NCBI GenBank assembly: GCA_023213395.1
Contig: CM041465.1
Location: 250,611,741 to 250,675,740 of the forward strand
Direction of reading: 5' to 3'
Source of the DNA: Cycas panzhihuaensis
Taxonomy: Eukaryota > Cycadophyta
DNA: 64,000 nucleotides
Numbering within the stretch: position 1 is the stretch's first letter; each line of letters starts with the position of its first letter. The position numbers were made by a program, and so were the translations under genes. This document shows, in pieces, positions 1-12,389 of the stretch. The notes beneath the pieces were generated by a model. That model was given only the letters and a program-made list of their open reading frames with translations. It was not told the origin of the DNA and did no database searches.

Positions 1-1420
1 CAGTTGGTACGGTTATACCTTCCGAACTAAATGTATTTTTTCTATTTTGTCTAGGTCTTGTGGTAGTTCACTTGTCGTAAGATACTATGGAATTCCCTCG
101 TACTATTTTGTTGGAATGAATTTGACACTAAAGAGTGTTTCATCTAGGAAATCATCCGGTACTCCTGTGGCTTCTTCCCCATTATTGATCCTAGACCCAG
201 ATAGTTAATCAGGTATCATATATGCTCTCCCAGCTTTAACCATAATTTTAAAAGTGAATTCTTGAAACAACATAAGCCATCTACTAATTTTCCCTTTCAA
301 TATAGACTTATTCATGAGGTACATCAATGCCTAATGATCCACATAAAAGATAAACGAATTTGATAGTAGGTAGTGTCAAAATTTCTATGGAGAATATACC
401 ATTCTAAGGCTTTCCCTTTTTGTTGTTGTATAGTTTTGTTCTGCCTCGGTCAATTTTTGGCTCGCAAAGTAGATAGGATGGTCAGTATCAGTTTCCCCTA
501 GTTGGGCGAGTACACACCTAATGGTATGTTGCAATGCATCAACATGCACATGGAAGATTTTGTCCCAATTAGGAAATTGAAGAATAGGTGTTGATGTTAT
601 TATTCTTTTTAAAGACTCGAAAGCTTCTTGTTGTTCTTCTCTCCATTCCCATTCGATAGCCTTTCTCAATAATTCCTCCAAGGGTCCCAATATACATTCA
701 CATCGCTTGATGAACTTTTTATAGTAGCTAGTAAATCCCAAAAACCCTTTCAACCGCTTTCTTGACAACGGGACTGGAAAATGCAGAATTGCAAATGCTT
801 TTGTTAACTCTATTAATAATCCCTCTTTGCATACAATGTAGCCCAACAAGCTTCCCAATGGAACCAAGAAAGTACATTTCTTTGAATTTAAGCATAGATT
901 TGTTTTTTCTACAAGTTTGCAACATTTCCATCAAATTGTCCATATGATTTTTCATTAGACTGTATAAAGTCCAATCATCCAAAAATGCAACCACTCTCTC
1001 CTATTAATCACAATACATTGAAATGTGGCAGACGTATTGGTTAACCCGAAGGGCATTACCTTATAGGCATATGTTCCCCATTCCATTATAAAGGTAGTCT
1101 TGGCTTGGCCTTTGGAAGCAATCTGAACTTTATTATACCCACTAAATCCATCTGTGAAGGAGTAAACCTCTTTGCCTCCTACCATCTCAAATACATCCTC
1201 CATAAAAAGAATCAGAAATGGATCCTTTTTAGTTACTTTATTCAGTTGTCTATAGTCTACACACACTCTTATTTTCCCATTCATTTTGGGCACCACTACC
1301 ACTAGGCTTACCCACTTAGCTTTCATTTTCTTCTTATACCTTGGATTTATCTAATAGGGCCTTTGCTTCATCGACTTGGCTCCTTCAATTAGGTCAATGT
1401 GGTGCATCCCAATGTAGTGG
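1..1420 (-). pseudogene. Gypsy pol remnant (RT and RNase H), runs off left edge
   Basis: Minus-strand Gypsy reverse transcriptase and RNase H in three frames. From 1326 downward: CVDYRQLNK (RT), then VMPFGLTN near 1050, a FLDD catalytic box (AFLDD) near 985, and the RT connection (FLGFTSYY) near 740. RNase H-like sequence with FASQKL continues to 385, and VDH...LMYL-type sequence continues to about base 200. Frames change at about 990 and 870, and several stops occur below 385, so this is dead. It is probably the downstream part of the same Gypsy insertion whose gag-protease lies at 7925-9190, but the LTR-like stretch at 1430-1660 leaves room for two juxtaposed elements. Confidence 0.85.
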
Positions 1421-1429
1421 ATCTCACGT

Positions 1430-1660
1430 CCACTACCAAAATAAAAATAAGTTTGATAAATATTTCTTCAAAAATTATATTTGTATTGATTTGAATTAAA
1501 TGGAATGATTGCGCATGATTTCTGGGGCATATAAATATCAATGACATACCCCTTTGATAAGTCACAACCCTAAGCCATGTCTTTAGATAACTAATTTATT
1601 ATAAACTAGTAATTATAATTAGTTGCAAGGTTTGCAACAAGTCCCTCCCCTTTAAAAATG
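1430..1660 (-). repeat. Gypsy-like polypurine tract and LTR start, truncated
   Basis: On the minus strand a purine run (AAAGGGGAGGGA, about 1640-1655) is followed by TTGTTGCAAACC and AT-rich DNA down to about 1430, the layout of a Gypsy 3' end. No partner LTR was found and the LTR is directly abutted by pol sequence at 1420, so it is a fragment. The stretch 1661-1841 upstream reads like a decayed integrase C-terminus and holds nothing else I can name. Confidence 0.35.
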
Positions 1661-1841
1661 ATTTGCCCTCAAAACATGGGGAAACATCAAGGAATACCCG
1701 TATGTGGCCACCAAGCATTTTCTTAGTTGATTGTTGGTTTTCTTATTGCTAAATTGTTCTCCTGTTAGTGGAATGTACATTGAGTATAGACAAACAATGC
1801 AATCTGCTTTCATTGGTTCCTCTTTGAAGTAGAGGTGTTTT

Positions 1842-2347
1842 TATTGAGTTAAGCATTCATTTCTAACATGAAATGATGAAGAAAACAACCTAAGATAAGA
1901 TGATTGGCATCACATCAATAGCACTATGAGAATAACCAACTAAGCAAGCTCAAGCACAAGCATATAAAGGCACAAGATATAGAAGAGTAGGAATTGATCC
2001 TCATTCCAAATGAACAAGATTAACTCGGATTCAAAATAGCAACATAACAATACAATACTCACTCTCTTGTTATCTACATGAGAAATGGTCCCAATATATT
2101 GACAAGGGGGAGAAACCTTAAGGGGTTGCATGTTTGACACTTATCAAACATGCACGCCTTGACCCATGTGCACTCATATGTGGAAAAGTGCATGAAGGGT
2201 ACATTGACCTCAAGTCACAACATTGTGCTACTAGAAAGAATGTGGGTGTGTACTTTATCACATTAGGTGATAAAACACCCTTACATAAAGTACATTAAAT
2301 TATAATATAAAATACATTACTTAACATTTAAACATAACAGTCTAACA
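1842..2347 (-). repeat. 3' LTR of Copia A
   Basis: About 506 bp, clearly alignable end to end with 7388-7924. The minus-strand 5' end reads TGTTAGACTG and is preceded by the PPT TTAAAGGGGG (2348-2357). The inner terminus is TA instead of the expected TG in plus-strand reading, a decay mutation. It lacks a short segment around CTCTTGGAGAGAG that the partner LTR has. Confidence 0.9.
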
Positions 2348-2393
2348 CCCCCTTTAATATTTACAATGTTAAGTTTGACACCAATGTGTTGCA

Positions 2394-3320
2394 CTAGCTA
2401 GGAGGTCGCTCCAAATATTCCTCCACTGCAAGGTCACAATTTAGAAAGGTACTCGTCATGTCCAATTGATGGATCGTCCATTTGCATTGTGCAACTCGAG
2501 CCAATTTTAGTTTGACGGTGTTCATATTTGTCCCAGGTGCAAAGGTTGCTCCATAGTCAATGCCTTCTTTTTGTTTGAATCCTTTGGCCACCTGTCAAGC
2601 TTTGTGACACTCGATAAAACTGTCAAATCAAAACTTGGCTTTGTACACCCATTTGTAGCTTATAGTCTTTTTTCTTTTTTTTTGCCTAGAATATAGGATT
2701 CTAGCATTCATCTATCTCCACACAAGCAACTTTTGTATGTATTTATTGTTAAGCATTTCTACCAAATCCCAAGTTCCATTCTTTTCAATAGAATGGGTTT
2801 CTTCATTTATGGCAGCTTTCCACTTTGCCTCCTCAAAAGTGGAAGGCTCATCTACACAAAGCACTTCAACCATAAGTGCATAGTTGACTAATTGCTACCG
2901 CATCTTCGATGGACATTTTTCTTCAATTACTTGTGCATTATGTACTGTCTGAGTATACCATTTCGGCAAAGTCTTAGTGGTTGTAACTTGTACATCAATA
3001 TCCTATGCATGTAATGGTTGAAAAACCTTAGAAAGGCTATCAGGGTCAAGAGGTGGTGTTGATGTGCATGGAGCAGAAATTGACGAAGAAGCAATAGGAG
3101 CAGAAGATGAGCATGGTGTAGAAGATTATGAGGGAAAGAAATTCTCAACAATTTATTTGTCTTTGTCAAGTGAAAAATGGATGGATATTGGTGTCATCTC
3201 CTCATTATCCTCAACAAAGATTACATCTCTAGATATATGCATCTTCTTGGAAGTGGGATCATACGCTCTATATGCTTTACTGCTAATAGAGTAACCAAGG
3301 AAAATGCATTTTAAACTTTT
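2394..3320 (-). pseudogene. Copia A integrase C-terminus linker and truncated reverse transcriptase
   Basis: From about 2900 downward the minus strand encodes the N-terminal half of a Copia RT: the KWVYK-like start near 2650, then [12 protein letters not shown] and FAP.TNMNT, then QLDMTSTFLN ([10 protein letters not shown] in B). It ends right after the E..PP motif. The YVDD catalytic box and all of RNase H are absent. Several frame breaks occur between 2600 and 3170. The 3170-2927 stretch is a Ser/Pro/His-rich linker, as in B and C. Confidence 0.85.
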
Positions 3321-4240
3321 ATCATCTAATTTCTTTCTTTATTGTTGGGGAATATGCATATAAGCAGTGCACCCAAAAGTACAGAAATGGCTAACAATTG
3401 GCTTTTTGCCACACCAAGCCTCCTCCAGTCTCATGTCAATGACTACATTAGTAGGGCTCCTATTCGCCACATAAGATGTTGTATGAAATGCTTCTGCCCA
3501 ATAGGAAGTAGAAGCCCCTTTGCATGCATCATGCCTTTGGCTTTGCTTGCCAAAGTCCTATTAATCCTCTCAGTTGCTCCATTATGTTGAAGTGTGTATG
3601 GAGCAGCGAGTTGTCATTTGATCCCTTGAACTTTGCAAAACTAGTTGAATTCTCTTGAGGTAAATTCACCTCCATTGTCAAACCACAATATTTTGATGAG
3701 CTGATCTGATTCATTTTTCACAAGTTTGAATTGTTGGAATTTTTCCAAAGTCTTAGATTTATGTTTGACGAAATAAACCCAAACCTTGTGTGAAAAGTCA
3801 TCAATGAAAGTGATGTAGTAAAGTGCTCCTCCAAGAGATGGTACAGACTTGGGTCCACATAAATCAATGTGTACCAACTACAATGGTTGAGATGCATACT
3901 AAGATTTGTCATTAGGAAAAGGCTCACGATGTTGTTTTCCCATAATACATGCTTCACAAAGACATTTAAAAGCTAAAATCTTTGAAAGCCCATACACCAT
4001 ACTTTTACTGAACATCATTTTAATGTTGTCTAGGCTTATGTGGCCTAACTTGTTATGCCAGAGTTGTTGTTTGGTCAATGACTATGAAACAAATGCAGGA
4101 GAAGTATCAAGTGTAATGTTTCAAGCATCCAATTTGTAAAGGCCATGGACTTCATGACTAATGGCAACCGCTTGATCATCCCTATCATTGATAGTACATT
4201 TCCCCCCTTTAAATAGAAGACTCATCCATTGCTTGTCCAA
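3320..4240 (-). pseudogene. Copia A integrase remnant
   Basis: Minus-strand integrase core in overlapping broken frames. HIDLCGPKS (first catalytic Asp) lies near 3860, followed by TFIDDFSHKVWVYF and by FDNGGEFTS (second Asp region) near 3680. The upstream zinc-binding H/C segment lies around 3950-4100. Very similar in order and wording to the integrases of B and C but with more frameshifts. Confidence 0.8.
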
Positions 4241-4507
4241 TTAGCTTATAAAGAGAAGGTTTTTGTGCATTGAAGGCACCAAATAAGCATCACCTATGGG
4301 AAATGTCGAAGAAGGGCAATCTAGTGAGTCAAAAGAGGCAATTTTGTCCACTCCAGATATTTGGGCAATCTCATTGTTGCTGAAGGTGACTCTTTGCCCT
4401 TTTCTTTGTTTAATATCATAGAGCAAGTCCTCGTCACCAATAATATATTGGAATGTTCCCGAATCAATGATCCAAGTGTTATCACTTTGTGTGTGTGATA
4501 AGCACAA
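4241..4507 (-). pseudogene. Copia A aspartic protease remnant
   Basis: An 88-codon open stretch with the retropepsin active site WIIDSGTFQ (WIVDSG in B), followed by VTFSNNE and ending PSMHKNLLFIS, the usual PSM.KNLLSVS end of a Copia protease. It overlaps in another frame the zinc-finger tail of gag, so a frameshift separates the two. Confidence 0.8.
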
Positions 4508-5460
4508 AATAGTTTGCCTTCATCACCGACAAACCAATTAATGTGGCATTGGTTGCCATCTCTGAATGCCCCCTCCTCTGTGAGCTCCTTAAAATCCACC
4601 TCAATTTGGTCTATGAGGGGGTTGTTGTTGCTATTGTTGTTGTCTATGTTGCTGCTATTGTGGTTGGTGCTATTGTTGATGCATGTTGAACTGACGCTTT
4701 TCACACTCTGCTTGAATGTGGCCCTTTTTGCCACAATAATGGCAAACAACATTGTCTTTTGGTGTGCCAATATTCAAATTCCAAAGTTGTTTGTGAAGAT
4801 TCTGTTTGGAAGTCTATTTGCTTTTATACTTGGTCGTGAATGCACTTGAAGTGGATGGCTCACCCTATTGAGTGTAGATTTGCTCCTCCTGCAACAATAG
4901 ACTTTCAAGTTGATTGAAAGTCATAGTGCTAAGTGTGTCTCCTCGTGTGATAGAAGAAATGAAGCCATTGCACTCCCTACGTAATGCATGAATTATGGCA
5001 ATGACAAGGTCTTTATTGGAAGTCGGTTTGCTAAGTATTGTCAACTCATTGTTGATCTCCTTAATAGAAGACAAAAAAACAATCATTGGTTTAATATATC
5101 TTAAAATAAACAACTTGGCTTTCACCGTTACAATGTGAGCATCATCTCGCCTTTCATACAATGCAACTAAAGTATCCCAAACTTCATTAAAAGTAGAAAC
5201 ACATGCAATATTTTAATCAACAATAAAATCCACAATCATATAAAGAAATGTTAAAGTTATTTCATCCTTAACTTCCCAAGAAGCAACTAAAGCAGGATCA
5301 GAATAAATGATTACATTTCTATCAGTTGGGCTTTCAACAAGAACAAGTCTAGGATTCTTCCTAGATACAAATACCCAAAATTCATTTATAATCAACAAAA
5401 TTTATGTTTGTTTCTTTCATTCTTGAAAATTATCTTGACATGTTAACCTAATAGTGCATG
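4508..5460 (-). pseudogene. Copia A gag remnant
   Basis: Gag runs from about 5460 (LLIINEFW, then AWE-like ASWEVKDEI) down to about 4520. The 4865-5161 segment (YERRDDAHIVTVKAKL..., ending LESLLLQEEQI) is the typical UBN2-type gag core. Toward the C-terminus is an Asn-rich stretch (about 4620-4680), encoded by a GTT/GCT trinucleotide run on the plus strand, next to a decayed zinc knuckle. At least three frame breaks. Confidence 0.8.
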
Positions 5461-7372
5461 CATTCAGCATATTGACGACAGTCATAGTGTTTAAGTTGAT
5501 TAAAAATGCTCTTGAAGCTAGCAAATAACTTGGAGACTCTAGGCATTCGGCACTTAAGTTTCACCTTCTAACACACCAACAGCCCTTGATCTTACAAAAT
5601 CCAACAACTGAAGAGAGTGATGAGAGACGGAGAGTTAGGCAATGAGTTAGTCCAACCCTGATCTTTCAAATAGGTCCAATTGTTGGCCAAGTTAAATCTA
5701 GAACAAGCGATGTAGGATTGATCTGCACGGCCACACCATGTTTTTCTTAGAATTCACACCTCTAATAACACCCTTTTCGAACCTCCTTTTCTCCAAGAAT
5801 GATCTCATTTGTCGTGCATTAACCATACGGTCAATTGGTCCCTTAGGGAATGCACCAAGCTTGAGATATAGAGACAAGGTTTGAACCTTTTTTTAGCGTC
5901 TCCAACAAAGATTTTAAGTAAATTTTTAATGGTTTAGGTTGATTAAAATAGATAGCTTAATGAGAATGATGATGATGCTTTACAAGTGCTTGAAAAACTT
6001 GATACAAAAAGGCTTCAAAAGAAGCAACTTGAGTGCTGAAATGAATACTTTAAATGTTTCACAAAGAGCACTTAAAAATTTTTAAAAAAGAGTACCAAGT
6101 ACCGTATGAAAAGATGCTTGCTTACTTGTGCTTAAAGTAGGTTCGTTTTTAAGTCAAAGAACAACCAATAAATGCCACTTTTAATCATGAGTGCCAAGAG
6201 AACAGGCCACCAAGACAATGATAGAACTTTATATAGTCCTAACCTGCTCCAAAAATAAGTGATTTTTTAAATTAGAAAAGTGACTTTTATGCCCTTTTTT
6301 AATGACTAGGGCATGAAGGACACCTCGCAGGGAGCCTTAGAAATGCTTGTACAATATGAATTTTTCACTAATCACTACAAAAAAGACTAAAATCACACAT
6401 TTTTCAGTCACATAACACACTTGCAAATTTTTTTATGTGTTCGTGAACTCAAAAAAATCAAAAAAGGCTGAAATTTTGCTTGAACGCAATTAAATATGAT
6501 AAAAAATCACTAAAAATCAACTTTAGAAAAAGGTGACTTTATCAAAAATCGAATATACCTTAGTATATGCTAAATTGCATAACCTAAGGTTATTTTCACA
6601 AAGCAAAAAATTGAAATATTTTTTAATTGTTCAAGCAGATGGCAGCGACAGCAAAATCTAAATAAATGGAGTCAAAGAATGATCAAATGAGGAGTCTGAT
6701 CATAAAAGCATTTTCAGATTAATGTTCCTCCACTATATACGGAGGATTTAAGCCTTTTCTCACTGAGTTTGGCATAGTACAGAGCAAACAGGAGCCGAAT
6801 GTCTCTTTAGAAGGGTGCATGAACAACGTGAGTTTGTATGACAGTCGTACGACTAAAAAGAGTTTCATGAGTGCTTTTAACACTCAAAGATCGATTCTTT
6901 AGGGCAATAGCAAGTGCAAACAAGTTCAGATCTTAGCCACCAAGCAAATATGAAAAGAAACGAGGGTTTCTACACCAAAAAACATGAGAAATCTACCCTA
7001 CTAAGTGTGCATGCAAGTGCATGTCAGCGTTTCACTGAGTGAAGCAAATTTGGGTTGATTTCCAGCCAACAAAGAGGATCATGCAGTGATTAGAGAACAT
7101 ATTCTATAAAAAATTTATTTTTATTGTAGAGAACATAGAGAAAAACAGTGAAATTCTTGTATTTTCCCTACTACATACAATAAATAAGCCCCCCAAAAAA
7201 ATTAAAAATTAAATCTGATAATTTTTAAACTTGCAAATACTTAAAAATAATTAAAAAAATAGCTAAAAACAAACCAAACTGTGCTTAGATTGCCTTCGGA
7301 GAGCGAAGGTCATCACCAAGCGTTTGGAATCTCTCCTTCAAACCTGAAAACAATAGGTGCTCCTCTCCAAGC
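5461..7372 (-). other. Copia A 5' leader, no gene seen
   Basis: About 1.9 kb between the PBS and gag, AT-rich and without a convincing protein. The 5540-5660 part is similar to 17920-18035 in Copia B, so it belongs to the family's leader and gag-start region. Repeated short phrases such as AAGTGCTT and TTTAAGTG occur around 5980-6140. Confidence 0.6.
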
Positions 7373-7385
7373 AGCTCTAATACCA
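7373..7385 (-). other. Primer-binding site of Copia A
   Basis: Minus strand reads TGGTATTAGAGCT, one change from the initiator-Met type TGGTATCAGAGCT, two bases inside the 5' LTR end. This fixes the transcription direction as minus. Confidence 0.8.
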
Positions 7386-7387
7386 AA

Positions 7388-7924
7388 TGTTGAGTTAAGC
7401 ATTTATCTCTAACATGAAATGATGAAGAAAACAACCTAGGATCTCTTGGAGAGAGAGTGTGCTAAGAGAATAAGATGATTAGCATCACATCAATAGCACT
7501 ATGAAAATAACCAACTACGCAAGCATAAGCACAAGCATATAAAGACACAAGATATGGAGGAGTAGGAATTGATCCTCAGTCCAAAAGAACAAGATTAACT
7601 CGGATTCAAAATAGCAACATAACAATACAATGCTCACTCTCTTGTGATCTACATGAGAAATGGTACCAATATATAGATAAGGAGGAGGAACCTTAGGGGG
7701 CTACATGTTTGACACTTGACAAACACACATGCTTTGAGCCATATGCACTCACATGTGCAAAAATGCATGAGGGGTACATTGACCCACAAATCATAACATT
7801 GTGCTAATAGAAAAAATGTGGGTGTGTACTTTATCACATTAGGTGATAAGACACCCTTACATAAAGTACATTAAGTTACAATATAAAATACATTACTTAA
7901 TATATAAACATAAAGGCCTAAAAA
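7388..7924 (-). repeat. 5' LTR of Copia A
   Basis: About 537 bp, partner of 1842-2347. The inner end is an intact TG/CA terminus (TGTTGAGTT in plus reading); the outer end has decayed to AAAA. The right-hand LTR boundary is therefore good to a few bases only. Confidence 0.85.
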
Positions 7925-9190
7925 TTTTTAGATTTAGGCGAAGAGATTCCAAAGAACTGGTGGAGCTTTCCGTTGCATTGAAAACAAATAAAGTTCTAAT
8001 CATGGTTCAACATGTATGTTCCTAGTTTCTTGAGCCATTCAACTCCAAGTATAGCATCTACGTCTCCTATGGAGAAGGCATAATAATCAATGTGGAAGGT
8101 GAGGGTATTGATCTAAAGTTATTAGCTAGCAAGCTCCCCATCGCAATTTATTTGTTTGTCACCTAGCACAGTTATTCGAAAAATCTTGGATCTATCAACG
8201 AAAAGGCCCAAATGGTTATAACCTTGGTGTTTATAAAGTTGTGAGTGCTTCCCAAGTCAATAAAAATGACTACCTTATCCTTGCATAGGACTCCCTATAG
8301 TTTGATGGTGTTCGATTGTGGGATCCCTAACATAGTTGCTAAAGAGACAAAAGGTTGGTTGTTATCAAGGGTTAATGTCCCCATAGGAGGTATTGATTAT
8401 CAATGATATCAATTTCATTGTTATCAACTTCTATTGCATAATGTTGGCTTCATTGTGAACACAACTTAAGGTTTCCTATAAATCACTTTTTGTCGTAATA
8501 CCAACAATTCTCATTCTGAACTACCTTCTCAGGTTTTGAAGTGTGACCTATAAGCAAATGTTAATTTTTAGATACAAGTCATTGCCCAAGAAGAATATAT
8601 CAAGAGGTTCATGCTTTCTACTCGACCTCAACTTGTCTTGCAAGACTGATGGCTTTCTCTAGGGTAGTAGGTTGAAACATTTTGACTTCAGCATTGATGT
8701 CAAGCTGCAAGTTAACTTAGTAGAATTGTATTGTTTCTTCATCTAAAATAGTTATCTTGAATTGAAGCTTCTCAAAATGTTCAATGACTTCCTCGACTGA
8801 TGAATCGTGTTGAAAATAATGTGATAGTTGGACTTTATACAGAGTAGCAATTGGTCCTTCAACTCGTTGACGTATAGCATCAACAAAATCGCCCCCAAAG
8901 ATTGTAACCATGATTTGAATACAATTTTTGTGCCCGTGTGAAGATAGATCCTTCTAAATGGTTAATCGCAAGCCTAGTTCTTTCACTGGGAGCATTAATT
9001 TTAAGATTGCAAAATATCGTTTCAAGTTCTACAATCCATTCATCAAGATCAATTGTACCTTTAATACAAAAATTAGGAAAAATAAACTACCTTTTGTATT
9101 GAAGAGTTGCCTAGTTGTTGTTATTGACCTAGTTATCATGAGACTCAAGTGTCTCAGGTCTCGAGTCATTTTGTCTTGACATAAGTTTTT
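7925..9190 (-). pseudogene. Gypsy gag-protease remnant interrupted by Copia A
   Basis: Minus strand. Gag: the 8911-8717 frame begins MVTIFGGDF and continues SHYFQHDSSVEEVIEHFEKL, the Gypsy gag (retrotrans_gag) pattern. It runs on through FQPTTLEKAISLARQVE at about 8620-8680. Protease-like sequence with DAILGVEWLKKLG lies around 8010-8060. Many stops. Probably the upstream part of the Gypsy pol at 1-1420; Copia A lies between. Confidence 0.75.
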
Positions 9191-11764
9191 GGATATTATC
9201 ATTCATCTATTCAATCCATTATTCAATGGCATCGAGATGACCATTAACATCACTCCTAGAGTCTCCCTTGTTCGCTATTCTTTGCTTCTTCTTACACTCT
9301 ATTATATTAGATTTAATAGAACCAGAATGAAACTCCAATTTCCAATTCACGAGTTTCTTAGTAAATTAGTCTATGCCCTCCAATAATTAAAATTTTAGTA
9401 TGTATGTTGATGGCTACTTTCATGCAATGTATCAGTCTACAATCAATGCTCGATATATCTGATAGCTTGATGCTAAGATCAATAACAATTGTGTATATCG
9501 TAGGTTGATTCATACTTTGCAGTTTTTTGGGGTTTGATAATAAATAATTTATATTTCCATAGACATGGGCATCCAATGCCAAATAATACTTTAAATGACA
9601 ACTACATTATTGTATTCCCATGCTTTAAGGCAAGCAACCAATGATATTCACAAGATGTCACTTATTTTCAAGGCATAGGACATCAAGGGTGGAGATGCTA
9701 CAAAATATAGCCAAGATTGAATAAGATGAAAATTCCACAAAACATACATAGTTAGGATTCGTAATATTTATATGAAGGTGATACGTATAATTTTTATTTG
9801 TGTGGACTACAATATTATGAGTATATATTCTGCTTCTATTTGTAAGGCGACTTCAAAATGATACAAACTATAAAACTATGGCATATGATGGGTGATTCAA
9901 AGGGATATATTAAGTTGCTAAACATAAGTTGTATGCTCTTTTACGCACAAATATAATTAGCGCGTAGCTATCTCGACAATAGATATGCAAAACAACACTC
10001 GTCTAGGTTAAAAACATGACTTACAAAAAATACTTGTCTTAGCGTAACTATTTGACTCAACATTGCTCACATATATCTACTTATTAAGGTTGCATTAACT
10101 TAAATCAACCTTATTTGACTCGATGAGGAGGTGCAAATATTATATTTGCAACATCTAATAAGCGAGCGACAATGAATATATGTATATTATTTGCAAGCGT
10201 CTCAACGCAAGTAGCAAATAATATATTTGTAATGACATGTATCTATCTATATAATATTCTTTACCAATTTATCTCTGTGTATGTATATGGAGTTCACATG
10301 TAATATTCTTTTGCATATATATGTAGAGGTTGCGCATAATATTATTTGGCAATTTATGTCTACATACATTTATGGAGGACGCACGAATACTTATAGTAGA
10401 TGTAGATTATCTACCCCTTGCATATCTATCAAAGACCAGGAAATTGGGGACAATTTCCTATACAACAAGGGGGAATGATGAGAAATACTCTTCCATGTAT
10501 TATAACATTATGTAATGTAATGTGTAAAATATTATGCTTATATGTAGAGTACACTTAGGTCAGTTTGTTAGTCAGTCAATTGAATTTGTAAAACCAACAA
10601 GGTCAGGTAGTTGTTTAGATAGTTTAGGGTTGTTAAGTGGTTACAAGCCCTCAACATAAACTAAGAGGCATATCAATGTACAAGCAGCAGAGAGTGTAAT
10701 GTGATTGCAATCCATTTCTCAGAGATAATAGTACTAGAACCTTTATGTTTCATCGTCAAGTCACGTATTATTTGCCATTTTATACACAGTGTATAATGTG
10801 CACTTTGTGTAAAGCTACATTCACTTTTCACTTAAGTCACTTACATGTTTCATGAGTAAGTCTCACTTTATAGATTTGTGACATGGGTCATAATCTTTTC
10901 TATTCAAGTAGGAGTTCCAATTGAACTCTTCTTCTATAATGGATGTGTGACGTGTCACAAACCAATGATCTCTCACATCTATATAATGAGAGTTTTCTCT
11001 CTTATATAACATGGAGTGTTAAGAGAGTCTTCAATGTATTGTTCTACTACTTGATTAATTCAAGGTTCTTTGGAGTGTAGACCAATTCTACCTCCTCTAT
11101 TTTTCATGTGTGCTTAATGCTTGTGATTCATAGTTTTGGGAGTTGATTTATTTCTTTGTTAAGTTTATGTTCTTCTATCCTTGACTAGATCCTCCAATCT
11201 TCAAATAGAAGAAGAATTCATACACATCACCTCTTTAACAATCCCAAAAGATTGTGTAATGTTCTCTAAGTCTTCAATCACTATAATTGCATATCACATG
11301 TATTGTTAGGATCATGGATCACTACTCTTTTTAGATGACAACTAATAGCTATGCCCCTCATGAAGGCAAATTGAAAATCTTTTTAGAAATAAAAAAGTGT
11401 TTTCCTCAATATACGTAATTGGCACAATTTAAATATAAGACATTCTTTGGATAAATCTTGAGTAGAAGCTCCATTGACATAAAGATAGCTTTCCTCAAAG
11501 AGAACTTTATGGTTCTTTACAATTGGAAGTTTTATAAAATTCCTACAATAAAAAAAAATAACAAATATTGCTTTTTGTTTTGCTATAGGCTAGACAAACA
11601 ATTATGTCCAACACCACACAGCCCTAACGTTTTCTATGTGCTACTAGTATCTAAAATGTAAAGAAGCTTGATTATCCTCAAATCCCATGCTAATCTTAGG
11701 CATGAAAGCTTTGTTTTCAACCATATTGAACCTATCTATCAAGAAGAATAACAAATGGCATCAA
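9191..11764. other. Unassigned AT-rich DNA, LTR-like in part
   Basis: No convincing gene on either strand. Blocks around 10140-10400 repeat phrases built from ATATTATTTGC. The stretch 10790-11300 has an LTR-like look, with a TATA-type motif (CTATATAATG, about 10978-10990) followed by CT-rich DNA, but I found no partner copy, PBS or PPT. Bases 11300-11764 hold nothing I can name. Confidence 0.4.
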
Positions 11765-12215
11765 TGTAGTGTCCTTTTACATTTTGACTGACTTGGATCC
11801 AAGCTAGAAAATTGACTTGTTGGTCATTAAAATTGCCCTTGGGAGTTTAGCCTTGAGGGTATAAATCATACCCAACCCCTCTTAGTTGGTATCTTATCAT
11901 TCGTTTTCTTGCTCTTAATAGCTTGACTCCCCTACTAGAGATTTGTGGAGGACAGCCTCACTTCTAAGGGGACTACTCACTTGAAGGCAGATTTGGCCTT
12001 AACTATATTTACAATTGCAGCTAGATATGTACCACTAACAATTATTTTTTGGGTGATATTAATTATTCCTTTCTCAATTATTGGGGTACTTTCATAGTTA
12101 TGATTTTTCTATCTAAACATTTATTGTTGCAATTTCATCAAGCTTTGGAATCCCATTGTTGCATTTATCTTTGAGATTGGCATGTTTTGCAAGAAAAAGT
12201 TGTGGAAACCCTATA
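11765..12215 (+). repeat. 5' LTR of Gypsy D
   Basis: 451 bp, alignable with 47169-47663 (shared phrases such as CAACCCCTCTTAGTTGGT and GAGATTGGCATGTTTTGCAA). Likely TATA box TATAAAT at 11860-11866. It has lost about 45 bp relative to the 3' copy and its terminal CA has become TA. Confidence 0.9.
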
Positions 12216-12217
12216 AG

Positions 12218-12230
12218 TGGTATCAGAGCT
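12218..12230 (+). other. Primer-binding site of Gypsy D
   Basis: TGGTATCAGAGCT, the initiator-Met type, two bases after the 5' LTR. It gives the plus orientation of D. Confidence 0.85.
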
Positions 12231-12389
12231 TCAAGATCAAGGCTTTTCAATTATGTTGAAAACCTTTTTTTCTTCCTATTGTAAGTAATTATAGACCATA
12301 GAAAATTAGAAGTTCTTCTCAAACTACAACAAATTAAGGGTGAAAAAGGGACTCAAATTTTTCTCTCTAAGAAAAAAAGTCAAGATGAC

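Larger units (their letters stand above)
1842..7924 (-). mobile_element. Copia retrotransposon A (LTR to LTR, decayed)
   Basis: A 6.1-kb Copia element on the minus strand, bounded by two related LTRs (1842-2347 and 7388-7924), with a PBS beside the right LTR and a PPT beside the left one. Gene order on the minus strand is gag, protease, integrase, reverse transcriptase, as in Copia. The internal region is shortened: RT stops at about 2394, only 47 bases from the 3' LTR, so the RT catalytic half and RNase H are missing. Flanking bases (GTTTT left, TTTTT right) are at best an imperfect target-site duplication. Its proteins resemble those of elements B and C. Confidence 0.9.

Noticed and set aside
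4514-4849. 111-codon Leu-rich plus-strand frame that looks like a membrane protein
   Set aside because: It is the reverse complement of the Asn-rich gag stretch of Copia A (GTT/TTG triplets read as Leu/Val).
11458-11661. 67-codon frame with DIKIAFLKENF, faintly like Copia RT (DVKTAFLNG)
   Set aside because: Only one short motif resembles RT, with nothing recognisable on either side; too weak to call.
12218-12230. tRNA-like TGGTATCAGAGC sequences at several places
   Set aside because: They are primer-binding sites complementary to a tRNA 3' end, adjacent to LTRs, not tRNA genes.
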